Of a stretch of DNA of 64,000 nt, positions 18,601 to 24,174 are shown piece by piece. The stretch's first letter is position 1. Each line of letters starts with the position of its first letter. Position numbers and translations under genes: made by a program. Under the pieces are notes generated by a model. That model was not told the origin of the DNA, searched no databases, and saw only the letters and a list, made by a program, of their open reading frames with translations. Source of the DNA: UBA4416 sp040389965. Lineage in GTDB: Bacteria; Bacteroidota; Bacteroidia; B-17B0; Aurantibacillaceae. The stretch is from assembly GCA_040389965.1 (NCBI GenBank), contig JAZJZF010000026.1, forward strand, positions 1 through 64,000, given 5' to 3'.

Positions 18601-19460
18601 CGGTGAGTGACGGTTGTACTGCACCTACGGCAACTGCCATCTTTACAATAGATGTAAATCCATTGCCAACAGGTACTATTTCGGCTAACACAACTACACT
18701 TTGTGCGCCGGGAGCGGTTACGTTCTCTGCAACTACGGGATCAGGAAATACATTTGTATGGTACAACGATAAAAATGTAATTGGTACAAGTAATCCTCTT
18801 ACATACAATGTTCCTAAAGCCGATTCCATTACGGTTAAAGTACATATCACAAACCAGTTCGGATGTTCTATTGATTTGGTTAAACCTAAGTATGTGATTG
18901 CTTTCGATGCACCAACCGCATCATTCATTCCTAACCCGCAAACAACAAGCATCCTGGATCCTACTATCCTGTTTACAAATACCTCTACAGGTGGAAGTGC
19001 TTATTCATGGAGCTTTGGAGACCCAACAGCCTTAAATGGACTGAATTTCTCGACTCAGTTTAATACCAGTCATACGTATAATTATGTTGGTACTTACACG
19101 GTAGACCTTGTAGTAACCTCTCTTCACGGATGTACTGCAGAAGCTGCTCATGTTGTAGAAATTACTCCTGACTTTGCGCTGTACATTCCAAATAGCTTTA
19201 CTCCTGATGGAAACGGTGTAAATGATTTCTTCCAGCCAATGGGTATTGGTGTAAATGAAGATAATTACCGTTTGGATATTTTTGACAGATGGGGCGAAAG
19301 TATTTTTACCAGCAATAACTTCCGTAAAGGTTGGGATGGTTCGGTAAAAGGAAGCGGTATTGCGGAACAAGGCGTATATATATACAAAGTAATGGTATAT
19401 GATATGCAGGGAAATAAACATCCTTTTGTAGGCCACGTCACACTTCTGACAGGAAACTAA
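9693..19460 (+). CDS. Giant SprB-repeat surface protein with gliding-type C-terminal domain
   Basis: A 3255-residue secreted protein from ATG 9693, whose signal peptide is MKHLFTLFLIIAGYSVIGQ; a longer in-frame reading from 9615 lacks a sensible signal. Domains in order: CUB-like (about 20-140), PKD-like (150-240), proprotein-convertase P-like domain (270-460, ending WTIKVTDNLLSDNGYIFNWDL), about 29 SprB-type repeats of 75-80 residues (consensus CNG..NG......GG..PY.Y...G......GL..GTY.V.V.DANGC), Ig/PKD-like modules, and a final domain with YIPNSFTPDGNGVNDFF...DRWGE...GWDG...QGVYIYKV. That last domain is the type B T9SS/gliding sorting signal. SprB itself is the gliding adhesin of Flavobacterium johnsoniae; here motility is not shown, only an adhesin-like architecture. 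A strong terminator follows. Confidence 0.93.
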   Translation: MKHLFTLFLIIAGYSVIGQNYNMTNGTISTCSGTFYDSGGNGGGYQPSENYTQTFCPSTPGSKIILNFTAFDTESTYEHMYIYDGNSTAGALIGSYTGSSGPGIVQASAGNASGCLTIVFTSDGSVEYTGWAATISCSTPCQTITSNIVSSSPAVGAGSIIRVCKNQPVTFNGSGTFSGSSAGAVYTWNFGNGTTATGTSASVTYTAAGAYFVNLGITAGGCSNTNNINQVVQVSTTPTSTTSVANPTVCLGQSTTVTGTFSPVPFVVNCTPPVSGTTFLPDGSGASYSTAISVNCFNAGQTLTAANQIQDICLNMEHSYQGDLSIQIICPNGQVCNLKDYPGGSYNYLGAPLDDPAVGPGVGAYYCFSMSGTVLLCNGPTTANQGNPPYTSITAGTYLPTGNFSSLVGCPLNGPWTIKVTDNLLSDNGYIFNWDLNFAPGLTPAANSSFTPNIVSQTWSGANITSSSGNNITVTPTSTGTQCYTLTAVDNFNCSYTTTQCLNVINGPFAGTSNTMAACSSAGATNLYSLLGTGVSTTGTWSGPAPALTGGYLGTFNPGLYTAGTYNYTYTVPASGGCPASSAVIAVTIRPNPAATLTFTNPSCGNNNGIIVINNTSSGGQTISSFASSAGTLSGQTVTGLAAGTDVITLTNNFGCTFTVSATLSNSPPITDVALTPNNIICGTGTGSITIGAVTGGTAGFTYAVNGGAFSASPPVTGLSSGTYSISVKDANGCIFTKTVAITVTPGPTAIAGNVTPATCSSNNGVYTVTGVTGGTPAYSFSVDAVATGSVTNSLSSATHTILVRDANGCTFSTTFVVSNLPGPTSANVTTVSASCGSSNGSATVTSVAGGSPTYQYSFNGGGFSTTNNIGGLTAGTKNVVIKDANNCTFTVNFTISNLSGPTSSISASSSVTCNGGANGTINVSTTGGTGPYGYTVTPGGTSNTTGIFTGLTAQSYTINVRDASGCLTSITQVINQPTALTLGLTPTAVSCNGASTGSIASVGANGTGALQYALNGGAYQASGSFTGLTAGTYSVTVKDANNCTLNQTTIITQPTALALTFTTSPNSCLGAAGGVTVSVTGGVPAYSYSIDAVAAANPATGLSTGTHTTTVRDANGCIINGTFNVGILSGPSGATVTTTNASCGSANGSATVTATTGGVLPYQYSFNGGGFSTTTNVGSLTAGQQTLTVRDANSCTLTVLFNINNTGSPSSTLTAVSNVACNGASTGSLTVGTSGGTAPYSYTLTPGSIVNTTGIFTGLTAQAYNISVKDAVGCITSVTATVTQPTPLTLTLNPFNVSCNAGTNGSVTAVAGGGTTAYQYSLNGGAFQAGASFTGLTANTYSVTLKDANNCVLTRTATITQPTALGVTFATAPNSCAGSVGSVTISATGGSPAYTYTVDGASTGNTSSPLTTGVHNATVRDAQGCVITGTFSIIAITGPSSGTVVTSNAACGSATGASTITGVTGGTAAYQYSFDGSPFATGTIKTGLSSGAHTVVVLDANTCTLSIPYTIANNGSPSISLTASTNVLCNGGSTGSLTVTATGGSGAPYTYTLTSPFQTNNNGQFTGLPSNIYSINAKDVAGCLTSMTVNISQPTALTLSPTSIAAKCFGTSTGTVNVTGSGGTPGYQYQINGTGFQTAGSFTAVPANTHIIQVRDANGCTATQTVTVTQPTALADVLATQNANCTAANGSITATPSGGTSPYTYAWTGGGGSGSVTTGLVSGTYSVTVTDNNGCTLVSSATIGNTPGGTAAITGSTNITCNGANNGILTANMVTAGTAPFTYSWTPTPGAGQGASTATNLAPGTYTCKITDFYGCIATAIGSLTQPTPLTAIMNSNNVKCFGTATGTVSAAGTGGTGPYTYNWTTLPSTLTTVNNVAIGTYTCQITDVNNCTISPTISVTQPSSITLTSSVTAANCNQANGSATVTASGGTPAYTYTWTSGSNSPIQTGLAAATYTINVKDANNCIYTVAATVPNLSGPSITITSFTNVSCFGGNDGVAVSSGTGGTGALVYNWSGGQITPTATNLLAGVKTVTVTDSQGCIASASVTITQPPVLTVSITPNNPKCFGASNGYGLANAFGGTLNYTYAWTSSGGSNPSSNLYPAGSYAVNITDAKGCVATASMTLVNPPAMVANITSTNVSCFNACNGIAVGTTTNNIGVVTYHWVGGSSPVTAQTVAGLCAGVYTLTATDQNTCTASAQVIITQPTQVTANIALTGSITCSGGSNGFAQVTPGGGTGAYTYTWTGAAAGSSANATNLPAGTYSVTVGDANGCTATTQATIIQPAPLATTLTTTNPKCFGSADGTGNVAFSGGAGLPQFQWFPGLQNGTPVNNLTAGAHTVTITYNTTCSTSLTFTLTQPSVLTAVTSATSSNCGQSNGDAIATVTGGTGPYTYLWSNGPTTLNNNNILANAYVFTVTDFNLCQVNAGALVNDIAGPTVVVTGTTAVKCFNGADGAATTTITGGVQPYIVAWNNNAATTPIVINFNAGLHLETVTDAAGCVGTASVMIGQPTQLVSAISSFSNVTCFGLTNGQATMSVNGGTPGYSYTWTPGLQTSAVMANVGANTYTCDVKDANNCPTSKVVTISQPQALVMAASSFSNISCFGGNNGQISTTVQGGTPAYVYSWSPAQTNSGVLGGLGAGGYSLSVTDANNCSINANFTILEPSALTSAYTSVPARCGLLNGSATVTVGGGTPTYTLNWNANAQQGPTATGMGPGTNWNCTITDSKGCTKVQAVTITNAASPVITSVVANPTSCYSSQDGSIVVNYNLGTPSYTVAWSNPINPSTQVTAGLSQTVTGVGFGAYTMTVTDSYGCTTSSFANVGRPPFLTWAAVTSPTICYGQNAQISANGLGGTAPYTYTWTPAFNNTAGPHTVNPTTTTLYNVNVTDANNCTVTPTVVTVNVTAPLAVIANATSVCDGEATILTPTITSPGRGLQYITYAWSNNATTSITTVTGNNATTPNHYTVTVSDGCTAPTATAIFTIDVNPLPTGTISANTTTLCAPGAVTFSATTGSGNTFVWYNDKNVIGTSNPLTYNVPKADSITVKVHITNQFGCSIDLVKPKYVIAFDAPTASFIPNPQTTSILDPTILFTNTSTGGSAYSWSFGDPTALNGLNFSTQFNTSHTYNYVGTYTVDLVVTSLHGCTAEAAHVVEITPDFALYIPNSFTPDGNGVNDFFQPMGIGVNEDNYRLDIFDRWGESIFTSNNFRKGWDGSVKGSGIAEQGVYIYKVMVYDMQGNKHPFVGHVTLLTGN
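11961..14738 (+). repeat. Three-copy higher-order repeat of four SprB modules
   Basis: Within the giant gene, twelve consecutive SprB modules form three blocks of four: 11961-12887, 12888-13811 and 13812-14738 (927, 924 and 927 nt). Corresponding modules match best across blocks: the second module of each begins CGS..G..T and contains YQYSF.G; the third contains CNG...G and GQF/GIFTGL; the fourth contains a DANNC or DANGC and ends TQPTAL. Block duplication rather than single-module duplication built this part. From module 15 on the repeats switch to a Trp-containing class (Y.W). Confidence 0.75.
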
Positions 19461-19480
19461 ATTTAACCCTTAATAATATA

Positions 19481-19513
19481 AAGCCCTCTGTGAGACGACA
19501 GAGGGCTTTTTTA
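19481..19513 (+). terminator. Strong rho-independent terminator after giant surface protein
   Basis: AAGCCCTCTGT and ACAGAGGGCTT form an 11-bp perfect stem with a 6-nt loop, followed by a T run. It begins 20 nt after the stop codon. Confidence 0.9.
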
Positions 19514-19526
19514 TTTATAAAAATTG

Positions 19527-19534
19527 TATTTTCG
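19527..19534 (+). promoter_or_regulatory. -7 box of purN
   Basis: TATTTTCG is one base from TAnnTTTG and ends 5 nt before the ATG at 19540. It overlaps a GTG (19534) that would otherwise extend the gene, which supports the ATG as the true start and a near-leaderless transcript. There is no clear -33 box, because the preceding terminator occupies that position. Confidence 0.4.
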
Positions 19535-19539
19535 TGCCA

Positions 19540-20109
19540 ATGAAAAATGTTGCCATATTTGCTTCGGGAGAAGGTACCAATGCTGAAAATATATTTGAGT
19601 ATTTTAAGAACGATAAAAGAATAAAAATAAAACTGGTTGTTACCAACATTGATACAGCCGGTGTGATAAAGAGAGCTGAAAGCTATAAAAAAAATGTACA
19701 GATCATCAGTAAGGAAGCACTCTACGAATATACCACACAGATCATTGAATTTTTAAGAACAGAAGAAATTGACATCATTGTTCTGGCGGGTTTTTTGTTA
19801 AAGATACCCGAGCAATTCATTAAAGCATTTCCAAACCGTATCGTTAATATTCATCCTGCCTTGCTGCCAAAGTATGGCGGGAAAGGAATGTATGGGATGA
19901 ATGTGCATAGAGCCGTTATTGAAAAGAAAGAAACCGAAAGTGGTATAACGGTGCATTATGTTAATGAGGAGTACGACAAAGGAGAAATTATTTTGCAGGC
20001 CACCTGTGCTATAGAAGAGGGCGATACTGCTGAAATGCTTGAGCAAAAAGTGAGAAAACTGGAGTTGGAATATTTCCCGAAGGCTATCGAAAAAATTATT
20101 TCAGAGTAA
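19540..20109 (+). CDS. purN: Phosphoribosylglycinamide formyltransferase
   Basis: PurN transfers a formyl group from 10-formyltetrahydrofolate to GAR in purine synthesis. The 189-residue length is typical of the short bacterial enzyme. The substrate-binding loop is IFASGEGTNAENI. Catalytic residues are in NIHPALLPKYGG (Asn103, His105) and the aspartate in YDKGEII (Asp146). GKGMYGMNVHRAV and SGITVHYVNEEYD are also family landmarks. The gene lies alone between two unrelated units, away from other pur genes. Confidence 0.95.
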   Translation: MKNVAIFASGEGTNAENIFEYFKNDKRIKIKLVVTNIDTAGVIKRAESYKKNVQIISKEALYEYTTQIIEFLRTEEIDIIVLAGFLLKIPEQFIKAFPNRIVNIHPALLPKYGGKGMYGMNVHRAVIEKKETESGITVHYVNEEYDKGEIILQATCAIEEGDTAEMLEQKVRKLELEYFPKAIEKIISE

Positions 20110-20115
20110 TAGCCA

Positions 20116-20814
20116 TTATCGGCCTTCGTCTTTCCAGCGCTTATAGCAATCCATAACGCGGGCGTAGAGGTCGTAACCGTCGTGCGAAAGAATAAAATCG
20201 TCGCTTAGATAGTAGCAGTATTTTCTGAATTTCTCGAAGTCGATATTGTCATTACCCGTGAGTTTGCGAAGTGTTTCGGCATTAAATTTTTTAGCTACTT
20301 CTTCCTGAATAAAAATTGCTTCAAAAATTTTAGCAAGCTTCCTTTGTTCACGCCCTTTTTGACTAAACTGCATATACAATGCTGTAATAGGGCTTTGCAT
20401 GGCATTTACCACGCTTGTTTTAGAACCCTGAATCACACGTTTCATGTAATCTTTTTCGTAAGGTTTGAGTTTAAAATCGCTCACAACCACCTGGTTCAAT
20501 TTGTACGCGGTTTCAATCATAACTACTTTCGATTCTTTATAAACCGCTGTATATAACTTATTTGCAGGAAGTTTAAGCCTTACATACCCCACAAAAGAAA
20601 AAATAATGGAATCCTTATCGTTGGCAACAACCGTAAATTTACCATTGCCATCGCTCATTTGCCCCTGCCCGGTAGCAGAATTAATAACGTAGACGAAGGG
20701 CATGGGAGTTATGCTATCGGGCTCTGTTACAATGCCTTTAATAACAGTTTGGGCATAACTTTGGAAGGAAAAAAAACAGATGCAAAGGCAAAGAATATGG
20801 AAGTACTTTTTCAA
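20116..20814 (-). CDS. Secreted carboxypeptidase-regulatory-like domain protein
   Basis: A 232-residue exported protein. The signal peptide MKKYFHILCLCICFFSFQSYA is followed by a carboxypeptidase D regulatory-like beta-sandwich (about 25-105: VIKGIVTEPDSITPMPFVYVINSATG...SDGNGKFTVVA), as in the plug extension of TonB receptors, but no receptor follows. The C-terminal 110 residues are helical and basic (LKPYEKDYMKRVI...FEKFRKYCYYLSDDFIL), a pattern seen in uncharacterised Bacteroidota proteins of this size. The start is TTG; there is no in-frame ATG before the signal peptide, and a -7 box (20841-20848) lies just upstream. It is convergent with purN, with 6 nt between stops, and divergent from dnaX. 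Confidence 0.8.
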   Translation of the reverse strand: MKKYFHILCLCICFFSFQSYAQTVIKGIVTEPDSITPMPFVYVINSATGQGQMSDGNGKFTVVANDKDSIIFSFVGYVRLKLPANKLYTAVYKESKVVMIETAYKLNQVVVSDFKLKPYEKDYMKRVIQGSKTSVVNAMQSPITALYMQFSQKGREQRKLAKIFEAIFIQEEVAKKFNAETLRKLTGNDNIDFEKFRKYCYYLSDDFILSHDGYDLYARVMDCYKRWKDEGR

Positions 20815-20840
20815 AAAATATCGAATGGGTTAGCTCAAAC

Positions 20841-20848
20841 CAAATATA
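20841..20848 (-). promoter_or_regulatory. -7 box of the carboxypeptidase-regulatory-like gene
   Basis: The minus strand reads TATATTTG, a perfect TAnnTTTG, 26 nt before the TTG start at 20814. Confidence 0.45.
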
Positions 20849-20924
20849 TATACTTATTCACATACAGTTAATAATTTAACCTTTTTTATGGGGATATTAG
20901 TCGTAAATTAACGGCTTCTAAAGA

Positions 20925-22052
20925 ATGGATAATTTCATTGTATCAGCCCGTAAGTACCGCCCTCAACACTTTAATACAGTTGTTGGGCAGAGCCATATTA
21001 CCAATACTTTAAAGCAGGCCATTAAAAACGGAAAAATAGCCCAGGCGTATTTATTTTGCGGCCCACGTGGAGTTGGTAAAACAACCTGTGCACGTATTTT
21101 TGCAAAAACCATTAATTGTACCAATTTAACTGCCGACGGGGAGGCATGCGATGCCTGCGAATCCTGTGTGTCTTTTGATTCGGGTGCTTCTTTAAATGTA
21201 TATGAATTAGATGCGGCCTCCAATAACTCGGTAGAGGATATCCGTAATTTGGTTGATCAGGTACGTTTTGCTCCGCAATTGGGCGATTATAAAGTGTATG
21301 TGATTGATGAGGTTCATATGTTATCGAATGCGGCTTTTAACGCATTTTTAAAAACACTGGAAGAGCCACCAAAGCATGCTAAATTTATTTTGGCTACTAC
21401 CGAAAAACATAAAATTATTCCTACTATTTTATCTCGTTGCCAGGTATTTAGCTTTAACCGTATAAAGGCGGAAGATATTACCGAACAACTGGTACACATT
21501 GCCAATAGCGAACACATTACGTTTGAGCCGGAAGCACTGAGTGTGATTTCGCAAAAAGCGGATGGCGGTTTGCGCGATGCTTGTTCTATTTTTGATCAGA
21601 TGGTAACCTTTACGGGAAATCATTTGACCTATAAAGAGGTTGTAGAAAATTTACATGTACTGGATTACGATTACTATTTTAAATTAACAGATGCTGCTAT
21701 AAACGGGCGTTTGCCGGAAGTGATGGTAACCTTTGATGATATTTTGAAAAAAGGATTCGACGGCCATAATTTTATTATTGGTTTTGGAGAACACCTGCGT
21801 AATTTACTGGTAAGTAAAGACCAATACACCGTTCAGTTACTGGAAGTAAGTGAGAACCTGAAACAACGTTTTGCCCAACAGGCACAATTATGTGCTACGC
21901 CTTTTTTATTAAAGTCGCTGGCCGTTATCAATAAATGCGATATTCATTATAAAGCCGCCAAGAACCAGCGATTGCAGGTCGAAATGGCCTTAATGCAAAT
22001 CAGTTATTTAAATGCCGCATCACAGGATGCGGAAAAAAAAAAGATGAGTTAG
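20925..22052 (+). CDS. dnaX: DNA polymerase III gamma/tau subunit: zero-frame (gamma-like) product
   Basis: Clamp-loader ATPase of the replicative polymerase. The 375-residue zero-frame product contains the whole clamp-loader part. The AAA+ domain has ARKYRPQHFNTVVGQ, Walker A GPRGVGKTTCARIF, a four-cysteine zinc module (CTNLTADGEACDACESC), DEVHMLSNAAFNAFLKTLEEPP, and sensor 1 with the SRC motif LSRCQVFSF. A lid and the oligomerisation domain III follow, to about residue 365. It stops at TAG 22050-22052, just after a run of ten A. The -1 frame beyond that point encodes the expected tau-specific tail, so this ORF would give a gamma-like short form and frameshifting would give tau (568 residues). 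Confidence 0.93.
   Translation: MDNFIVSARKYRPQHFNTVVGQSHITNTLKQAIKNGKIAQAYLFCGPRGVGKTTCARIFAKTINCTNLTADGEACDACESCVSFDSGASLNVYELDAASNNSVEDIRNLVDQVRFAPQLGDYKVYVIDEVHMLSNAAFNAFLKTLEEPPKHAKFILATTEKHKIIPTILSRCQVFSFNRIKAEDITEQLVHIANSEHITFEPEALSVISQKADGGLRDACSIFDQMVTFTGNHLTYKEVVENLHVLDYDYYFKLTDAAINGRLPEVMVTFDDILKKGFDGHNFIIGFGEHLRNLLVSKDQYTVQLLEVSENLKQRFAQQAQLCATPFLLKSLAVINKCDIHYKAAKNQRLQVEMALMQISYLNAASQDAEKKKMS
22033..22043 (+). promoter_or_regulatory. dnaX slippery sequence (A10-G, contains A AAA AAG)
   Basis: In the zero frame the codons are GAA AAA AAA AAG ATG AGT TAG. The last heptamer, A AAA AAG, is the same one used for -1 ribosomal frameshifting in Escherichia coli dnaX. A run of ten A could also allow transcriptional slippage, as known for Thermus dnaX. 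A -1 shift here continues directly into the open frame that ends at 22630. I see no convincing stimulatory hairpin downstream. A sequencing indel in the homopolymer is the alternative. Confidence 0.6.
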
Positions 22053-22630
22053 GAACGGGCTTCGAAAATTCCGGCGATCCCAAAGCTTTACCACAAGCCC
22101 CTCCTGCAAAATTTTCAACGCAACCTCTTATTCAAACAAGCAGTAAACCTGTAGTAGGGTTTAGTGAACTAAAGATAAAATCGCAGTTCATGTTGCAGGA
22201 TAATGCCAAACAAAGCCAACCTGTAATCATTGAAGCAGAGGTTACAAACTCAACCCTTGCAGATATTGATCTTACCATAGAAAGAGTGTCGGAAGCGGTA
22301 AAACAATTTGCTGAAGAAAAATCTAAAATGGGTAACAAGCAATTGTATGCCACCTTAACATCGAGTCATATTAGTTTACAGGAAAGCACCATTGTTATTA
22401 TGCTTAATAATGAGGTACAGCGCGAAATGCTTACTAATATTAAACAGGATATGCTCGATGAGCTTAGAAATATACTGGTAAATAAGCAAACGCAGCTCGA
22501 TATAAAAGTATCGGAAATACAGGGCGAAGTAAAAGCCTACAAGCCGCAGGATAAATTTAAATTAATGGCCGATAAAAACCCGGCTTTACTTGAGCTTAAA
22601 AAACGATTCGATCTGGACATCGAATATTAA
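22044..22630 (+). CDS. dnaX: dnaX tau-specific C-terminal part (-1 frame)
   Basis: The -1 frame is open from the A run to TAA 22630 and continues dnaX. It begins with a Pro/Gln/Ser-rich linker (DELGTGFENSGDPKALPQ...), then a helical/strand domain with IDLTIERVSEAVKQFAEEKSK and SHISLQESTIVIMLNNEVQREM. It ends VKAYKPQDKFKLMADKNPAL and KKRFDLDIEY, the kind of tail I associate with Bacteroidota DnaX. It has no plausible start of its own before ATG 22190, and that start would cut into the continuous reading frame. It should therefore be joined to 20925-22042 rather than treated as a separate gene. Confidence 0.8.
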
Positions 22631-22723
22631 AACCAAATCCTTTTAGATTAAATTTTCGTGTTAAACAGCTTATTGACTGAGCCGATAATTAGTATCATTA
22701 AAATTTATTGTTAATTTTATTTA

Positions 22724-22790
22724 CACGTTTATACGTGGTATTTTTTGCTTTCATGCGTAAGGCGGACAACAGAATGATAACACGTATAAA
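22724..22790 (+). repeat. Inverted repeats in the leader of the patatin gene
   Basis: CACGT-TTAT-ACGTG (22724-22737) is a small perfect hairpin. Its right part, TTTATACGTG (22728-22737), is repeated in inverted form as CACGTATAAA (22781-22790). The transcript could therefore fold in two mutually exclusive ways just ahead of the ATG at 22809. No known riboswitch is recognised. Confidence 0.35.
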
Positions 22791-22808
22791 AAATAACAGG
22801 ATCTACAT

Positions 22809-23813
22809 ATGAAAACAAAAAAAATTGATCTGGCTTTGCAGGGTGGAGGTGCTCACGGGGCATATACATGGGGAGTAATTGACAGATTATTGGATGACGA
22901 GCGCATTGAAATTGACGGCATTTGCGGAACCAGTGCAGGTGCAATGAATGGTGTATGTACTATTTACGGGCTTAAGAAAGGCGGGAGAAATATGGCAAAG
23001 CATTTACTGGTTAAATTCTGGCACAAAATATCGGAAGCCGGCAAGCTTTCTCCGCTGCAACCAAGCTGGCTCGATAAGATGATGAGCCCGGGTAATATGG
23101 ATTTTTCGCCTACCTACAGGCTATTTAGTATGACGGCCGAAAATTTTACACCCAAGCAATTAAACCCAATGCAATACAACCCATTGGAAAAAATATTGAA
23201 TGAGGTGATTGATTTTGAAGAATTACATAAATTAAATCCGCCAAAATTATTTGTGTGTGCTACCAATGTCATGACCTGCGAGGCACGTGTATTTGGTCAT
23301 TCGGAGATAACGGCAAAAACAATTCTGGCATCAGCTTGCCTGCCATATATGTACGATGCCGTTGAAATTGACGGAAATTATTACTGGGATGGCGGTTATA
23401 TTGGCAACCCGCCCTTACAACCATTAATTGACCATACAGAAGATACCGATGATATTTTACTGATACAGATCAATCCTAAAAATATTAAAACAGTTCCTAC
23501 GAGTATTGAAGATATAAAAGACCGGGTAAATGAATTAAGTTTTAACTCCTCATTAATGCTCGAATTAAAAGCCATTCAGTTTAAACAGGAACTCGTGGAA
23601 AAAGGCATTACACTGGATGGAAAACTAAAACCGGTGTACTTACATAATATCAGCGCTGATAATGAACTGGGAGCATTGAATTTATCATCCAAATTAAATA
23701 CTACCTGGGATTTTATGATGTACCTGAAAGACCTTGGCTATAAAGCCTGTGATGCCTGGATTGCGGAAAACTATGAGCACATTGGTAAAAAGAATACGTT
23801 GAAACTGGAGTAG
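22809..23813 (+). CDS. Patatin-like phospholipase (RssA-type)
   Basis: A 334-residue cytoplasmic patatin-like serine acyl hydrolase. The glycine-rich oxyanion loop is QGGGAHGAYTWGV, the nucleophile elbow is GTSAG with Ser42, and the catalytic aspartate is Asp194 in WDGGYIGNPPL, completing the Ser-Asp dyad. It lacks a signal peptide or beta-barrel domain, so it differs from secreted PlpD-type proteins. Family members hydrolyse lipid acyl esters; the physiological substrate is unknown. It stands alone between dnaX and radA. Confidence 0.92.
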   Translation: MKTKKIDLALQGGGAHGAYTWGVIDRLLDDERIEIDGICGTSAGAMNGVCTIYGLKKGGRNMAKHLLVKFWHKISEAGKLSPLQPSWLDKMMSPGNMDFSPTYRLFSMTAENFTPKQLNPMQYNPLEKILNEVIDFEELHKLNPPKLFVCATNVMTCEARVFGHSEITAKTILASACLPYMYDAVEIDGNYYWDGGYIGNPPLQPLIDHTEDTDDILLIQINPKNIKTVPTSIEDIKDRVNELSFNSSLMLELKAIQFKQELVEKGITLDGKLKPVYLHNISADNELGALNLSSKLNTTWDFMMYLKDLGYKACDAWIAENYEHIGKKNTLKLE

Positions 23814-23817
23814 ATTC

Positions 23818-24090
23818 ATAGAACACGGATTAGACGGATCATACAGAAGGCCACGGATTGGAACAGAATGTAACCTGTTCAAATTCTTGCCAACCTACTT
23901 TATCTGTTATTATGCTGTTGCGTGATCTTTGGACAGACATTGCGTACCTATGGCCTGCCTGTCGGTAGGGCATGGCAGGCGAAAGATAAATCGCATTATT
24001 TTTCTATAAACATTAAGCCCCTACGGGACTAATGGAGTATGTTCTAAATCCATGTTAATCTGCCTTATCAGTGTCATCTGCGTTCCATAG
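23818..24090. repeat. Degenerate inverted-repeat intergenic element
   Basis: The 361 bases between the patatin and radA starts hold no gene. The ends are imperfect inverted copies: the left arm begins ATAGAACACGGATTAGACGG (23818-23837), and the right arm (24044-24090), read in reverse complement, begins CTATGGAACGCAGATGACAC. Inside, GCCTGCC (23953-23959) and GGCAGGC (23974-23980) make a separate hairpin. 'ACGGATTA...CATCTGCGTTCCAT' segments of this kind recur between genes in many Bacteroidota as hairpin repeats; this copy is eroded. Confidence 0.5.
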
Positions 24091-24146
24091 TACTATGAAA
24101 ATCTAATTAGCTACAATTCGTAGCAATCATCTGCTATGGCTTATTG

Positions 24147-24154
24147 TATTTTTG
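24147..24154 (+). promoter_or_regulatory. -7 box of radA
   Basis: TATTTTTG is a perfect TAnnTTTG. It ends 20 nt before ATG 24175 and lies inside a longer reading from ATG 24136, so the downstream ATG is the better start. Confidence 0.5.
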
Positions 24155-24174
24155 ATGTATCCAAACAGGGAATC

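Noticed and set aside
11399..19436. Many antisense open frames of 60-135 codons inside the giant SprB gene
   Set aside because: They are by-products of the Thr/Gly/Ser-rich repeat coding sequence, have no promoter or family-like sequence, and the sense frame is clearly a protein.
9693..19460. Possible CRISPR or satellite array
   Set aside because: The periodicity of about 230 nt is a translated protein repeat without constant spacers or short palindromic units.
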